The position numbers and the translations under genes were made by a program. The notes below the pieces were generated by a model. The model had not been told where the DNA came from and ran no database searches. It was given only the letters and a program-made list of their open reading frames with translations. 64,000 bases of DNA from JAXDMU01 sp963762435 (GTDB lineage: Bacteria; Pseudomonadota; Alphaproteobacteria; ATCC43930; CGMCC-115725), in contig CAVXLN010000009.1 of the NCBI GenBank assembly GCA_963762435.1, positions 8,540 through 72,539 of the forward strand. The letters are read 5' to 3'. Each line of letters starts with the position of its first letter. The stretch's first letter is position 1. Shown in pieces: positions 17,010 to 26,053 of the stretch.

Positions 17010-17417
17010 ATGTCGATTGCGCCGGATCATGCGAACAAGGCGACTTGGCTGCTGCGTGTATTGTCGGTGCAGGTGGCTGGCGCCGATGCCGCGAAGGCGG
17101 GCGGTACCGAAGATATTCCTGGATTGAGCGCCTGGCAGACGGCGCGCGCGGCCGCGGTGCAATCGCTTCAGCAGCTCGAAGCCGCCTTTGCCGCCATGAA
17201 GGAGCCGGAGGCGCCGAAGGCGATCATCCTGGTCCGCGGCATCCGGGCGCAGCTGGCCCAGCGACCGGCGACCAAGCAGAAGGTCCAGGAACTGCAGAAA
17301 TTCATCGGCGAAGATCAGACGGTCACCGACGCCGAGATCCCGAACGGCTTCGGCTTCATCGTTTCGCTGCGCGTGCCCTTGCTGGCGGCTCTAGCGCAAC
17401 TGCGACCGCCTGCCTGA
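17010..17417 (+). CDS. Hypothetical protein (first of three-gene unknown block)
   Basis: 135 residues, soluble, Ala/Gln/Lys-rich and probably mostly helical: AAAVQSLQQLEAAFAAMKEP, KAIILVRGIRAQLAQRP, KQKVQELQKFIGEDQTVTDA. No signal peptide or membrane segment. It lies 40 bases after tRNA-Gly and 21 bases before the 695-residue protein gene on the same strand. The size and helical character would suit a chaperone or adaptor for its large neighbour, but that is a guess; I recognise no family. Confidence 0.65.
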   Translation: MSIAPDHANKATWLLRVLSVQVAGADAAKAGGTEDIPGLSAWQTARAAAVQSLQQLEAAFAAMKEPEAPKAIILVRGIRAQLAQRPATKQKVQELQKFIGEDQTVTDAEIPNGFGFIVSLRVPLLAALAQLRPPA

Positions 17418-17438
17418 GCCGTCCGGAGCCTGTAAGCA

Positions 17439-19526
17439 ATGTGCAAGGAACCGAAAGAAACCAAGCCGGGCACCGATGTCGGCAAGCTCATCATGAAGAG
17501 CAATGCGCCACCGCAGCCCCAGCAACCGCAGCAGCCTCCGCCTCCGGTCGTCTATTGGGTGGCCAACCAGCCAGGATACCAGACGCTAAACGTCAAGCTG
17601 CAATATTGCTGGGGCCGGCTGAACTTCATCCACCCGTCGCGAGGGGGGGCCATCCAGGATTTGCAGGTCGACCTCGCCGACTTGTCGAATCGGGTCGCGG
17701 GCTTCGGACCTGGGACCTTCATCCAGGCGACCATGCAGCAGGTTTTCACAGCACCTTGTGCCGCCTACGGGGTCGAGATCGACAATCTTTACGCCGATAT
17801 CGACCTCGAAGCCAAGAAACCGCCCCGATACTTCCCGAAGCTGACGATCAAGCAATTGGTCAACGTCATTCGCGGCGATACCGTGAATGCAGCTGACCTC
17901 GGCTCGTCGCAATCGCAGGAGCCGCTTTCCTTCTTCGTGGATGGCGACTGGCATCCGCAGCTCACCGTCAACTTTGTCGGTCCGCGCAGTTTCCGGATCG
18001 GTTGCGACGAGAACGACAATTTCGTGCCGGCCGAGACGACGGTGCAGATCGTCAGCCGCCTTCCGAAGCGGGCGATACCCGCGCTGACGCTGCCGCGCGT
18101 CACTTTTGGGACGCCGCTGTCGGCGCCGCTGCTCGCCTTGTCGCCGCAAATCTTCGGGTCGCTGGTGTTCGACCCCGTCAACCTCATCGTCCAGCCGGGT
18201 GCCGGTAATCTTCGCGTCATCGCGCCGGCGATCCCCGACCAGTACGAGGCGGACGAGATTCGCGTCACGATCCCGGTCGACCCGGCGCCGCGCACCCTCA
18301 CCATCAGCCCGCCGGCGCGGGCGCTCCGCACCGGCATGCAGCTCGACCTGACCTGGTTCGCGCCCGCTGTCGATCTCGGCGCCGGTCAAGGCGTCATCAG
18401 TTTCGTTGAGCCGGTGAACGGTCTGCTGCTCGTCGCCGCAGACACGGTCTCCGTCCAGCTCGCGATCACGGGCAATGCCTGCTATGCGGCCGCCACCTCG
18501 AACGAGCTGAAGCTGAAAGTGACGAAGGGTAAGCCGGTCATCGACTGGGTCCCGACAACGGCAGTTGTGGTCGGCCAGCCCGTCGGCGCGCTGAGTGCGC
18601 CGATCGAGCCGGCGATCCTCGCGCCCGATTTGAAATACTCTCTCAAGCCGACGGATGTCTGGCCGAATAAAGCCTTCTGTCACATTCGCGTCGACTTTCC
18701 GGGCAGTGACCATTTCCTGCCCTTCGGCATGGAAGCGAAGCAGGTGGTCGTGCGCTCGGCTGGAGAAAGCCGCGGGGCCAGCGAAATGCTGAACGGCACG
18801 GGCTGGCAGCGGCCGGGGGCCAATACGGCCAAGGGCCAAGCTTTGCAGCTATGGAACGCCGATCAAGGCGGCGTCAAGGCGCTGGGCCAGAAGATCGCGA
18901 AGGGCATCGCGAACAAGACCTATGGAGAGGTCTGCAGCTATCTCGATAGCCTGACCCCTGATGAGACGGGGAAATCCAACGGGCAGGACATGTATCGCTG
19001 GGACAATGGCTTGCAGGTCCGCGTCAAGCAGGAGGGCAGCGACCACGCCTTCGGGACCGAGGTCAATGTCGAGATGGTGACCAATCCCGGTAGTTTCACC
19101 ACGCATGTGGCGCAGACTGCCTTCAAGGTCATGATCAACGGCAATCCCGGCGCTGCACATCCGGGCGACATCCGATATCCGGGGAATCTCGCCGGCGGTC
19201 CCGCCGGTCGCGAAGCCTACAAGGCCGGCGCGATGCGGGTCGACCATTTGCGCTGCCCGAAAGTGCCTCAGCTCATCACCTGGAAGCTCTGGCAGGATAA
19301 TCCGAGGCCGAAGCTGAAGTTCGGTGAGGTTCGGACGGATCTGATGACGGTCTCGTGCCTCGGCGGTGCCGCGCTCACCGTCAAGATCAACGGCACCCAA
19401 CGGTCGCTCGAAGATTTCGCGAAGTTCAATTTTCCGGGCAAGATCGATTTCAACCTTCATGTCGAGGCCGCTGCGACCGAACGATATACGGGCGCTACTG
19501 CGAGCTGCAGAGTGACGCCTGAATAG
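17439..19526 (+). CDS. Large protein with three Ig-like (MBG-type) repeats and an unknown C-terminal domain
   Basis: 695 residues, no signal peptide. Residues 23-36 are a Pro/Gln linker (PPQPQQPQQPPPP). Residues ~45-210 form an unknown domain. Residues ~214-283, 286-365 and 366-440 look like three diverged repeats of the MBG/bacterial Ig-like type (compare TFGTPLSAPLLALSPQIFGS and VVGQPVGALSAPIEPAILAP). After a Gly/Asn linker, residues ~450-695 form a compact region (YGEVCSYLDSLTPDETGKSN, WDNGLQVRVKQEGSDHAFGT, NPGAAHPGDIRYPGN). Linker, repeats and distinct C-terminal domain, with a small acidic protein 9 bases downstream, resemble a polymorphic toxin with its immunity protein, but no nuclease motif is recognised. 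Confidence 0.7.
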   Translation: MCKEPKETKPGTDVGKLIMKSNAPPQPQQPQQPPPPVVYWVANQPGYQTLNVKLQYCWGRLNFIHPSRGGAIQDLQVDLADLSNRVAGFGPGTFIQATMQQVFTAPCAAYGVEIDNLYADIDLEAKKPPRYFPKLTIKQLVNVIRGDTVNAADLGSSQSQEPLSFFVDGDWHPQLTVNFVGPRSFRIGCDENDNFVPAETTVQIVSRLPKRAIPALTLPRVTFGTPLSAPLLALSPQIFGSLVFDPVNLIVQPGAGNLRVIAPAIPDQYEADEIRVTIPVDPAPRTLTISPPARALRTGMQLDLTWFAPAVDLGAGQGVISFVEPVNGLLLVAADTVSVQLAITGNACYAAATSNELKLKVTKGKPVIDWVPTTAVVVGQPVGALSAPIEPAILAPDLKYSLKPTDVWPNKAFCHIRVDFPGSDHFLPFGMEAKQVVVRSAGESRGASEMLNGTGWQRPGANTAKGQALQLWNADQGGVKALGQKIAKGIANKTYGEVCSYLDSLTPDETGKSNGQDMYRWDNGLQVRVKQEGSDHAFGTEVNVEMVTNPGSFTTHVAQTAFKVMINGNPGAAHPGDIRYPGNLAGGPAGREAYKAGAMRVDHLRCPKVPQLITWKLWQDNPRPKLKFGEVRTDLMTVSCLGGAALTVKINGTQRSLEDFAKFNFPGKIDFNLHVEAAATERYTGATASCRVTPE

Positions 19527-19535
19527 AAGAGGCCG

Positions 19536-19967
19536 ATGATGTCCGACATCGACACAGATTCCGAACAGCCGTCCGACGAAACCGGCGGGCTGAAGTTCGA
19601 GCAGCTGATCTTCACGCCCCGCTCCGGCCGCTTCGATGCGGATCGGGTCATGGGGGAAGCCGAGAAGACCGGCTTCGCCTTCCGCGATGAATTCCGGACC
19701 TCGATGGTTGTCGTGGCGGCCAGCGAGGAGGTGCGCGAGCTGTTCCGTACCCTCCGGCGCGAGGATCCCGACGACGGCTTTCCCTACACCATGCTGATCG
19801 ATGTGGGCGCCGACAGGATGCGCGTCACGCCGCCTTACGGTCCTGAGCTCGAGGCGGTCTGGCTCGGCTTCATCCGTTGGCTGATGAGCCTCACCCCCTG
19901 CACGGTCACCAACGAGTTCGAGACGGACCTGACCCAGGACGTGACCCGGCTCTGCGCCGCCGCTTGA
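19536..19967 (+). CDS. Small acidic protein following the repeat protein (possible immunity-type partner)
   Basis: 143 residues from the ATG at 19536 (a second ATG is the next codon but one), with GAAGAGG upstream. Cytoplasmic, acidic, mixed alpha/beta: FEQLIFTPRSGRFDADRVMG, FRTSMVVVAASEEVRELFRT, PYTMLIDVGADRMRVTPPYG, VWLGFIRWLMSLTPC. It starts 9 bases after the 695-residue gene, so expression is coupled. Size, acidity and position fit an immunity or chaperone role, but no family is recognised and this is inference from context. Confidence 0.6.
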   Translation: MMSDIDTDSEQPSDETGGLKFEQLIFTPRSGRFDADRVMGEAEKTGFAFRDEFRTSMVVVAASEEVRELFRTLRREDPDDGFPYTMLIDVGADRMRVTPPYGPELEAVWLGFIRWLMSLTPCTVTNEFETDLTQDVTRLCAAA

Positions 19968-20109
19968 GGCGCGACGGCGCCCCTCTGTTACGCGGGCATT
20001 TCCGGCACGCGGCTTCCGGTTACAGTTGCAGCGGAGGAGGGAGTGCGGAGGGTTGCCCCGCACGGGCGGCCGGCCTAAAGATCGTGGCCGTCATCGATCA
20101 GGAGTGCCT

Positions 20110-20862
20110 ATGTCCAATTTCCCCGCCTACCTCGAAACGTCCGAGCAGATCCCGGGCTTCTTCATGCGGGATGCCATGTTCGCGTGGGATTTCCTGCTGG
20201 ACGCGCAGAATCGCTACGGCATCCGCGGGCATTTCCTCGAGATCGGCGTGTTCGAAGGCAAGTCCGCGACGCTTGGCGCCCACTATCTCGCCGGCGATGA
20301 GGAGGCTGTCCTCGTCGATATCAACCCGTGCGCCGCCGCGCTGGAGCGTGTGCGCCGGGTGAAGCGCGCCGGCGTGACACTGGTGCAGGAGCCGTCGAAT
20401 CGCGCGCGCCGGTCCGAGCGGATCCAGCGCCTCAGCGGCCGCTATCGCTTCATCCATATCGATGGCGACCATGCCGGCTACAGCGTGCTCAACGATCTCG
20501 ATCTCGCGGCCCAGATCATGGCCGAGGACGGCGTCATCTGCGTCGACGACTTCCTGAATTCGGACTACATCCAGGTCGCGGCCGGGGTCTATAAATTCCT
20601 GTTCGACCATCCGATGAGCTTCCGCATGGTGCTGTGCGGCGCCAATAAATGCTTCCTCGTCAAGACGGCGAGCTTCCGTTTCTACGAGGAGGAGATCCAG
20701 CGGAACCTGCTCGATCATTCGGGCAAGGCCGGCGCCACCTTCCTTCTGCGCAAATCCTCCTATGCCTATGATTACGGCTGCTTCTCGCTCTCGCCGAATT
20801 TCGACGGCCGCCCGCGGCGCCTAGTCGGGCTCGATTCGAACATCGACGATATCCCGGCCTGA
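20110..20862 (+). CDS. Class I SAM-dependent methyltransferase (Methyltransf_24 type)
   Basis: 250 residues from the ATG at 20110, which has AGGAG upstream. The SAM-binding motif I is HFLEIGVFEGKSATLGAHYL. Motif II/III follows as YRFIHIDGDHAGYSVLNDLD and DGVICVDDFLNSDYIQVAAG. This layout (IGVFEGKS, then HIDGDH) belongs to methyltransferases often found with glycan or cephalosporin-type hydroxylase genes. The substrate is unknown. A second member of the same broad family is encoded at 36133-37023. It stands alone upstream of the acyl-CoA ligase gene. Confidence 0.85.
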   Translation: MSNFPAYLETSEQIPGFFMRDAMFAWDFLLDAQNRYGIRGHFLEIGVFEGKSATLGAHYLAGDEEAVLVDINPCAAALERVRRVKRAGVTLVQEPSNRARRSERIQRLSGRYRFIHIDGDHAGYSVLNDLDLAAQIMAEDGVICVDDFLNSDYIQVAAGVYKFLFDHPMSFRMVLCGANKCFLVKTASFRFYEEEIQRNLLDHSGKAGATFLLRKSSYAYDYGCFSLSPNFDGRPRRLVGLDSNIDDIPA

Positions 20863-20933
20863 TCAGGCGGCTCCGCCGGTGCTATAACGAATGAAAACAA
20901 GCATCGCCCGAGCGATGCGCCGGGGGAGACGCC

Positions 20934-22469
20934 ATGCATCTTGATCACCACGCCCAAGCCACGCCCGACAAGCCCGCCATCGTCATGGGCGGCAGCGGGG
21001 CGAGCGTCAGCTTTGCGCAACTGGTCGAGCGCTCGCGCCGGCTCGGCCACCTCCTGCGCGCGGCCGGGCTCGGGCCCGGCGACCATATCGCCTTCATGCT
21101 CGAGAACCGGCCGGAATTCTTCGAGCTCGCCTGGGCCGGACAGCGCCTGGGATTGCGCTACACCCCGATCAACCATCATCTGCAGCCGGCCGAGGCCGCC
21201 TATATCCTGGGCGATTGCGGGGCCCGCGCCTTCGTGCTGTCGGACCGTGCCGGCGGCAGTGCTCCCGAGCTTGCGAGCCTGGCCGGCGACCTGCCGCTGC
21301 GCCTGGCGCTCGATCGGGATTTTCCGGGATATCTCTCTTACGAAGCGGCCCTCGCCGGTGCCTCTCCCGAGCCGCTCGAGGGCGAGGTCGAGGGCTCGGC
21401 CATGCTCTACTCCTCCGGCACGACCGGCCGGCCCAAGGGGGTGATGCGCCAGGTGCCGCAGCAGCCCTTCGGCAGCATGCCGATCCCGCTGCCGGGCCTG
21501 GCGCTGCAGGCGCTCTACAATTTCGGCCCCGACACGGTCTATCTCTGCCCGGCGCCGCTCTATCACGCGGCCCCCATTGCCTTTTCCATGCTGGTGCAGC
21601 GCATGGGCGGCACGGTCGTGGTGATGGAGCGGTTCGACCCGCTGGAGGCGCTCCGGCTGATCGAGCGCCATCGCATCACCCATCTCCAGATGGTGCCGAC
21701 CCATTTCGTGCGCATGCTGAAGCTGCCCGAATCCCAGCGGGCGCGGTTCGATCTCTCGAGCCTCCGGATGGCGATCCATGCCGCCGCCCCATGCCCGGTC
21801 GAGATCAAGGCCCAGATGCTCGATTGGTGGGGCCCGATCATCCATGAATATTATTCGTCGACCGAAGGGGCGGGCTTCACCTGCATCGGGCCCGAGGAAT
21901 GGCTCCAGCATCGGGGCTCGGTCGGCCGCCCCGCGCCGGGCACGCTGCGCATCCTCGACGAGGCGGGCGCCGAGCTGCCGCCGGGCGAGCCGGGCCTGCT
22001 CTATTTCCAGATCGCCCAGCGCTTCCAGTATCACAACGACCCGGCCAAGACCGCCGGCGCCTATGATGCGCAGGGCTTCGCCTCGGTCGGCGATATCGGC
22101 TATCTCGATCCCGAAGGCTATCTGTTCCTGACCGACCGCCACTCGCACATGATCATCTCGGGCGGCGTCAATATCTACCCGCAGGAGATCGAGAATCTGC
22201 TGATCCTGCGGCCCGAGGTGGCCGATGTGGCGGTCATCGGCGTGCCCAACCCGGATCTCGGCGAAGAGGTCAAGGCGGTGATCGTGCTGAGCGAGAAGGG
22301 TGCCGGCAATTCGACTCTTGCGGAAAGGCTCATGGCATACTGCCGTACGCATCTCGCCCATTATAAGTGCCCGCGCAGCATCGATTTCGTCGATGAGCTG
22401 CCGCGTTTGCCGACCGGCAAGCTGCTGAAGCGCCGGTTGCGCGATCAATACTGGCCTAAACCGCGATAA
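20934..22469 (+). CDS. AMP-forming acyl-CoA synthetase / ligase
   Basis: 511 residues of the ANL superfamily. The phosphate loop is AMLYSSGTTGRPKGVMRQ (about 157-174), the adenine motif YYSSTEGAGF, the hinge region GDIGYLDPEGYLFLTDRHSH followed by MIISGGVNIYPQEIE, and the C-terminal catalytic lysine PTGKLLKRRLR. It would activate a carboxylic acid with ATP and join it to CoA in the cytoplasm. Overall it resembles FadD-type fatty-acid or sterol side-chain ligases rather than acetyl-CoA synthetases. The substrate cannot be told. Start MHLDHHAQATPDKPAIVM is normal. Confidence 0.88.
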   Translation: MHLDHHAQATPDKPAIVMGGSGASVSFAQLVERSRRLGHLLRAAGLGPGDHIAFMLENRPEFFELAWAGQRLGLRYTPINHHLQPAEAAYILGDCGARAFVLSDRAGGSAPELASLAGDLPLRLALDRDFPGYLSYEAALAGASPEPLEGEVEGSAMLYSSGTTGRPKGVMRQVPQQPFGSMPIPLPGLALQALYNFGPDTVYLCPAPLYHAAPIAFSMLVQRMGGTVVVMERFDPLEALRLIERHRITHLQMVPTHFVRMLKLPESQRARFDLSSLRMAIHAAAPCPVEIKAQMLDWWGPIIHEYYSSTEGAGFTCIGPEEWLQHRGSVGRPAPGTLRILDEAGAELPPGEPGLLYFQIAQRFQYHNDPAKTAGAYDAQGFASVGDIGYLDPEGYLFLTDRHSHMIISGGVNIYPQEIENLLILRPEVADVAVIGVPNPDLGEEVKAVIVLSEKGAGNSTLAERLMAYCRTHLAHYKCPRSIDFVDELPRLPTGKLLKRRLRDQYWPKPR

Positions 22470-22643
22470 GGCGAGAGGCGAGGCTGTTCACCCGGCCACC
22501 TATACTGCGCACGGCGCAATCGGTTCAACCTTACGTCAAGCTTACAAATCATCAATATATTAACATACCTGCCGTGTGCTGCGCTCAGTACTCGCCCAAG
22601 ACCGGTCATTAAGACAAAATAAAAAAATCTCCGGGACTTTAGC

Positions 22644-22658
22644 GCTCTTGAAAAGAGC
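22644..22658 (+). promoter_or_regulatory. Small inverted repeat in the chemoreceptor leader
   Basis: GCTCTT and AAGAGC (6-base perfect arms, 3-base loop) lie 22 bases before the start of the methyl-accepting protein gene, after an AT-rich stretch (about 22540-22630). Could be an mRNA hairpin close to the GGGAG ribosome-binding site; effect unknown. Confidence 0.3.
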
Positions 22659-22679
22659 CGGGCGAACGGGAGTTGTGCA

Positions 22680-24380
22680 ATGTCATTCTGGTCGAACTTG
22701 TCGATTCGCGGCAAAGTCTTCGCCGCCTTTGCAGCGGTATTCATGGTTACGCTGGCGTTGGGCCTGTTCGGCCTGGCCGAGACCGCGTCGGTCAACGACC
22801 ACGCCGCGGATGTGCGCGATAATTGGCTGCCCTCGACCGTCGGCCTCGGCAAGCTCGCCACCGCCGTCAAGGAGTACCGGATCGCGGAAGCGCGGCTGAC
22901 GCTCGCCGCCGTCTCGGTCGACAGCAAGGCCGTCCGCCAGAGCCTCGACGATTTCCGCGCCGCCCAGAAGGCGGCCGAGCAATCCTATACCGATTACAAG
23001 CCGCTCATCGCCGCCGGCACCGACGACGAGAAGCTGATGAAGGAGTTCGACACTGCCTGGACCGCCTTCAAGGCGACCAGCAACCGGGTCGCCTCGATGG
23101 CCGAGAAGGGCGAGCTCGACACGCTCGCAACCCTTTATCAGGGCGATGATCATGTCGCCTTCCGCAGCGCGGTCGACAAGGTCATGGCCGATCTCGATTT
23201 CAACGGGGCTGAAGGCAAGAAGGCCGCCGATGCCGGCGAGGCGACCTACACTTCCTCGCGGATCTTGACCGTCCTCGCCATCGCCTTGGCGGGCCTGCTG
23301 TGCGCCGGTGCCGGCTTCACGATCATCAGCACCGTGGCCCGGCCGCTCCGCACCTCGATCGGCGTGGTCGATCGCTTGGCTCAGGGCGATCTCGAGGTCG
23401 CGGTCACCGGTACCGAACGCAAGGACGAGCTGGGCCTGCTGGCCCGTGCGCTCGACGTGCTGAAGCGCAACTCGGCCGAGGCCAAGCGGTTGGCATCGCT
23501 CCAGGCCGCCGAGGATGCGGCCAAGCTCGAGCGCAGCCGCAAGGTCGAGGCCTTGACCCAGAGCTTCGAGTACAAGGTCGGCCAGCTGGTCGGCGTGCTG
23601 TCCTCGGCCGCGACCGAGATGGAGGCGACCGCCCAATCGATGGCCGGCACGGCCGAGGAGACGAGCCAGCAGGCTCTCGTCGTAGCAAGCGCCTCCGAGC
23701 AGACCTCGGCCAACGTCCAGACCGTGGCGACTGCGACCGAGGAGCTCTCCTCCTCGATCCAGGAGATCAGCCGCCAGGTGGCGCAATCGACCGCGATCGC
23801 CGGCAAGGCGGTCAGCGACGCCCAGCGCACGGACCAGACGGTGCAGGCGCTGGCATCCGGCGCCCAGAAGATCGGCGAGGTCATCACCCTCATCCAGAAT
23901 ATCGCGAGCCAGACCAATCTTCTGGCCTTGAACGCCACGATCGAGGCGGCGCGGGCCGGCGAGCATGGCAAGGGCTTCGCGGTCGTGGCGCATGAGGTCA
24001 AGGGGCTGGCCAGCCAGACGGCGAAGGCGACCGAGGATATCGGCAGCCAGATCGCCGCCATCCAGGCGACCGTCGGCGAGGCCGTAGCCGCCATCCGCGG
24101 TATCGCCGGCACGGTCGAGGAGATCAACCAGATCTCGACCGCGATCGCCGCCGCGATCGAGGAGCAGAGTGCCGCCACCCAGGAAATCGCCCGCAATGTC
24201 CAGCAGGCGGCCCAGGGCACGCACAGCGTGATGTCGAGCATCTCGAATGTGAAGGAAGCCGCCAGCGGCACCGGTGCCGCCGCCAGCCAGGTGCTGAGCG
24301 CCGCCGGCGAGCTCTCCCGCCAGTCGGAGGAGCTCACGGGCGAGGTCAACAGCTTCCTCTCCGGGCTTAAGGCAGCCTAG
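22680..24380 (+). CDS. Methyl-accepting chemotaxis protein
   Basis: 566 residues, inner membrane. TM1 is at about 11-31, a four-helix-bundle (4HB_MCP) periplasmic sensor at ~32-185, TM2 at ~190-212 (LTVLAIALAGLLCAGAGFTI) and a HAMP domain at ~213-265. A long cytoplasmic coiled coil follows with the conserved hairpin NLLALNATIEAARAGEHGKG at about 413-432 that contacts CheA/CheW. No C-terminal CheR-binding pentapeptide is seen. No che or flagellar genes are in this window, so it is an orphan receptor; the ligand is unknown. A terminator hairpin follows the gene. Confidence 0.94.
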   Translation: MSFWSNLSIRGKVFAAFAAVFMVTLALGLFGLAETASVNDHAADVRDNWLPSTVGLGKLATAVKEYRIAEARLTLAAVSVDSKAVRQSLDDFRAAQKAAEQSYTDYKPLIAAGTDDEKLMKEFDTAWTAFKATSNRVASMAEKGELDTLATLYQGDDHVAFRSAVDKVMADLDFNGAEGKKAADAGEATYTSSRILTVLAIALAGLLCAGAGFTIISTVARPLRTSIGVVDRLAQGDLEVAVTGTERKDELGLLARALDVLKRNSAEAKRLASLQAAEDAAKLERSRKVEALTQSFEYKVGQLVGVLSSAATEMEATAQSMAGTAEETSQQALVVASASEQTSANVQTVATATEELSSSIQEISRQVAQSTAIAGKAVSDAQRTDQTVQALASGAQKIGEVITLIQNIASQTNLLALNATIEAARAGEHGKGFAVVAHEVKGLASQTAKATEDIGSQIAAIQATVGEAVAAIRGIAGTVEEINQISTAIAAAIEEQSAATQEIARNVQQAAQGTHSVMSSISNVKEAASGTGAAASQVLSAAGELSRQSEELTGEVNSFLSGLKAA

Positions 24381-24397
24381 GACGGAGCAGGCCCGAG

Positions 24398-24436
24398 AAA
24401 GGCCGGCCGGGGGAAACCTCGAGCCGGCCTTTTCTT
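24398..24436 (+). terminator. Intrinsic terminator after the chemoreceptor gene
   Basis: AAAGGCCGGC (24398-24407) pairs with GCCGGCCTTTT (24423-24433) around a GGGGGAAACC-containing loop, followed by TTTTCTTCTT. It sits between convergent genes (stops at 24380 and 24444) and may work in both directions. Confidence 0.75.
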
Positions 24437-24443
24437 CTTGGGG

Positions 24444-25877
24444 CTATGAGCCAGGCGCCTTGGCGGGACTGCCCTTGCCTTCGAGCCCGGCCACCGCCGC
24501 GCGGATATCCTTGTCGTCCAGCACCAGCTTCTCGCCCCAGGCGACCAGCGCATCGACATCGGCATCGTCGATGGTGAGGCCGGTCGGGATCGCCTGCAGC
24601 CTTTTCCGCACTTCGGGATCGGCCACGCCGGCGAGCGAGATGTGCACGACATAGCCTTTCACATCGTCGCAGGCGTAACCCCTGATCATTTTGGCGACGG
24701 CGCAGCGGCCCTTCTTTAGCCGCGCCACCAGATCGTCGACCTGGGCACTCGTCAGCAGCAGTGTCTCGAAATTATAGGAATCGATCTGCGTGCCCGACAC
24801 GGCCGAGAAGATCTGGCCGAGGCCGGTCACGACCTGCTCCTGATTGAGCGTCGGGTCGGCAGCCGCTTCGCCATCGACACTGATGATCAGCACACGCCGC
24901 GTATTGAGGGCGATCTGGCCGAAGCTGGCCGAGCTGTCGTCGAAGCCGATGACGCCGTTGATGAGGGCGCGCAAGCCCAGATTGTCGGCGATGCCGCCAT
25001 CCATCAGATGCACATATTTGGTGAGTGCTGGATCCATGTAGCGCTGCGCCATGCGCGCGAGGCCGGCGCGGCGGGAGCGCGGATCCTTGAGCTCCTCGGG
25101 CGTGGCCGTGGTCGCGAGCGGCGATTTGGAGCCCTGGCATTGGCTCTGATAGCTCGTCAGCGTGATCGGCGTGAACAGCACCGGGAAGCCGTTGCTGGCC
25201 GCGACCGCGCGGGCGATCGGAAAGTCGAGGATATCGGAGCAGATGAGGTCGAAGGTCGTCTGGGTAAAGGAAAAGGTCGTGCCGTTCGCGATGTCGGTCG
25301 CATTGACCGAGATCATCGGCAGCCCCGCCTTCCAGAGATCGGCATATGTCGCACCATGGAACATCAGCCGGTCATAGATTTCGGCCATGCGGTCGTTGGT
25401 GCCGTAATAGGGATCGAACACCCACGCCCAGTTCCAGGGCGCCAGATAGGTGCCATAGATGTAGGCGTTGATATCGACCTTGAGGAAATCATGGTCGAAT
25501 GTGGCGAAGCTCTTGTCGCGATAGAGCCCGTAATGGGCGGCCGGAAACGTCCCGCCCGAGACGCCTGAGATATAGTCGATCTCGTCGAGCAGCGTGATCT
25601 CCTTGCCTTCCTCGTTGAAGGCGAGCTTGCTCATGCCCTTGAGCGCGCCATGGCCGAAGGCGGCCGACCGCTTGCCGCCGCCGGAGAAGGCGACGGCCGC
25701 GATGATCTCGCCCTTCGGGTCCTCCAGCATCGACGCCAGCGAATATTCGTCGCGATAGATCGGCCAATTCGCGGCATCCTTGGGCAGCGGACTATTGACC
25801 ACGATATCCGTGGCCTGGCACCCGGCCGCGGCCAGCGCAAGGGCGCCCAGGGCGCAATGCTTGAGGAGCCCGTGCAT
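24444..25877 (-). CDS. Patatin-like phospholipase family lipoprotein
   Basis: 477 residues. The signal peptide ends in a lipobox (LAAAGC, Cys20), so the protein is membrane-anchored in the envelope. Patatin motifs are present: oxyanion loop AFSGGGKRSAAFGHG (about 64-78), nucleophile serine S107 in DYISGVSGGTF and catalytic Asp D293 in MDGGIADNLG. The protein should hydrolyse lipid acyl esters through a Ser-Asp dyad. It is a single gene, convergent with the chemoreceptor and divergent from the small hypothetical gene at 26054. Lipid-anchored patatins of this length are frequent in alpha- and betaproteobacteria; the biological role is not defined. Confidence 0.92.
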   Translation of the reverse strand: MHGLLKHCALGALALAAAGCQATDIVVNSPLPKDAANWPIYRDEYSLASMLEDPKGEIIAAVAFSGGGKRSAAFGHGALKGMSKLAFNEEGKEITLLDEIDYISGVSGGTFPAAHYGLYRDKSFATFDHDFLKVDINAYIYGTYLAPWNWAWVFDPYYGTNDRMAEIYDRLMFHGATYADLWKAGLPMISVNATDIANGTTFSFTQTTFDLICSDILDFPIARAVAASNGFPVLFTPITLTSYQSQCQGSKSPLATTATPEELKDPRSRRAGLARMAQRYMDPALTKYVHLMDGGIADNLGLRALINGVIGFDDSSASFGQIALNTRRVLIISVDGEAAADPTLNQEQVVTGLGQIFSAVSGTQIDSYNFETLLLTSAQVDDLVARLKKGRCAVAKMIRGYACDDVKGYVVHISLAGVADPEVRKRLQAIPTGLTIDDADVDALVAWGEKLVLDDKDIRAAVAGLEGKGSPAKAPGS

Positions 25878-26053
25878 CGTCAGCCTCTAAGGGATTGTCG
25901 CGCCACCGGATCATAAATCGATCCGCCGAGCAAGCGGGCGCCGGCGGGGGTCCCCGAGGGGACTTATCCACCAGCCGATGTCTTGCGCTCTTGATGGGTC
26001 AGCTCCATAAGTTCATTATTTGTTCATGTTCAGCGAGTGGGAGCGGCGATAAG

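Noticed and set aside
16897..20000. Integrated element using tRNA-Gly as attachment site
   Set aside because: No integrase gene and no second copy of the tRNA 3' end seen downstream; block kept only as unknown genes.
20772..22448. 558-codon minus-strand frame opposite the acyl-CoA ligase
   Set aside because: No motifs; the plus strand has all ANL motifs and a normal start.
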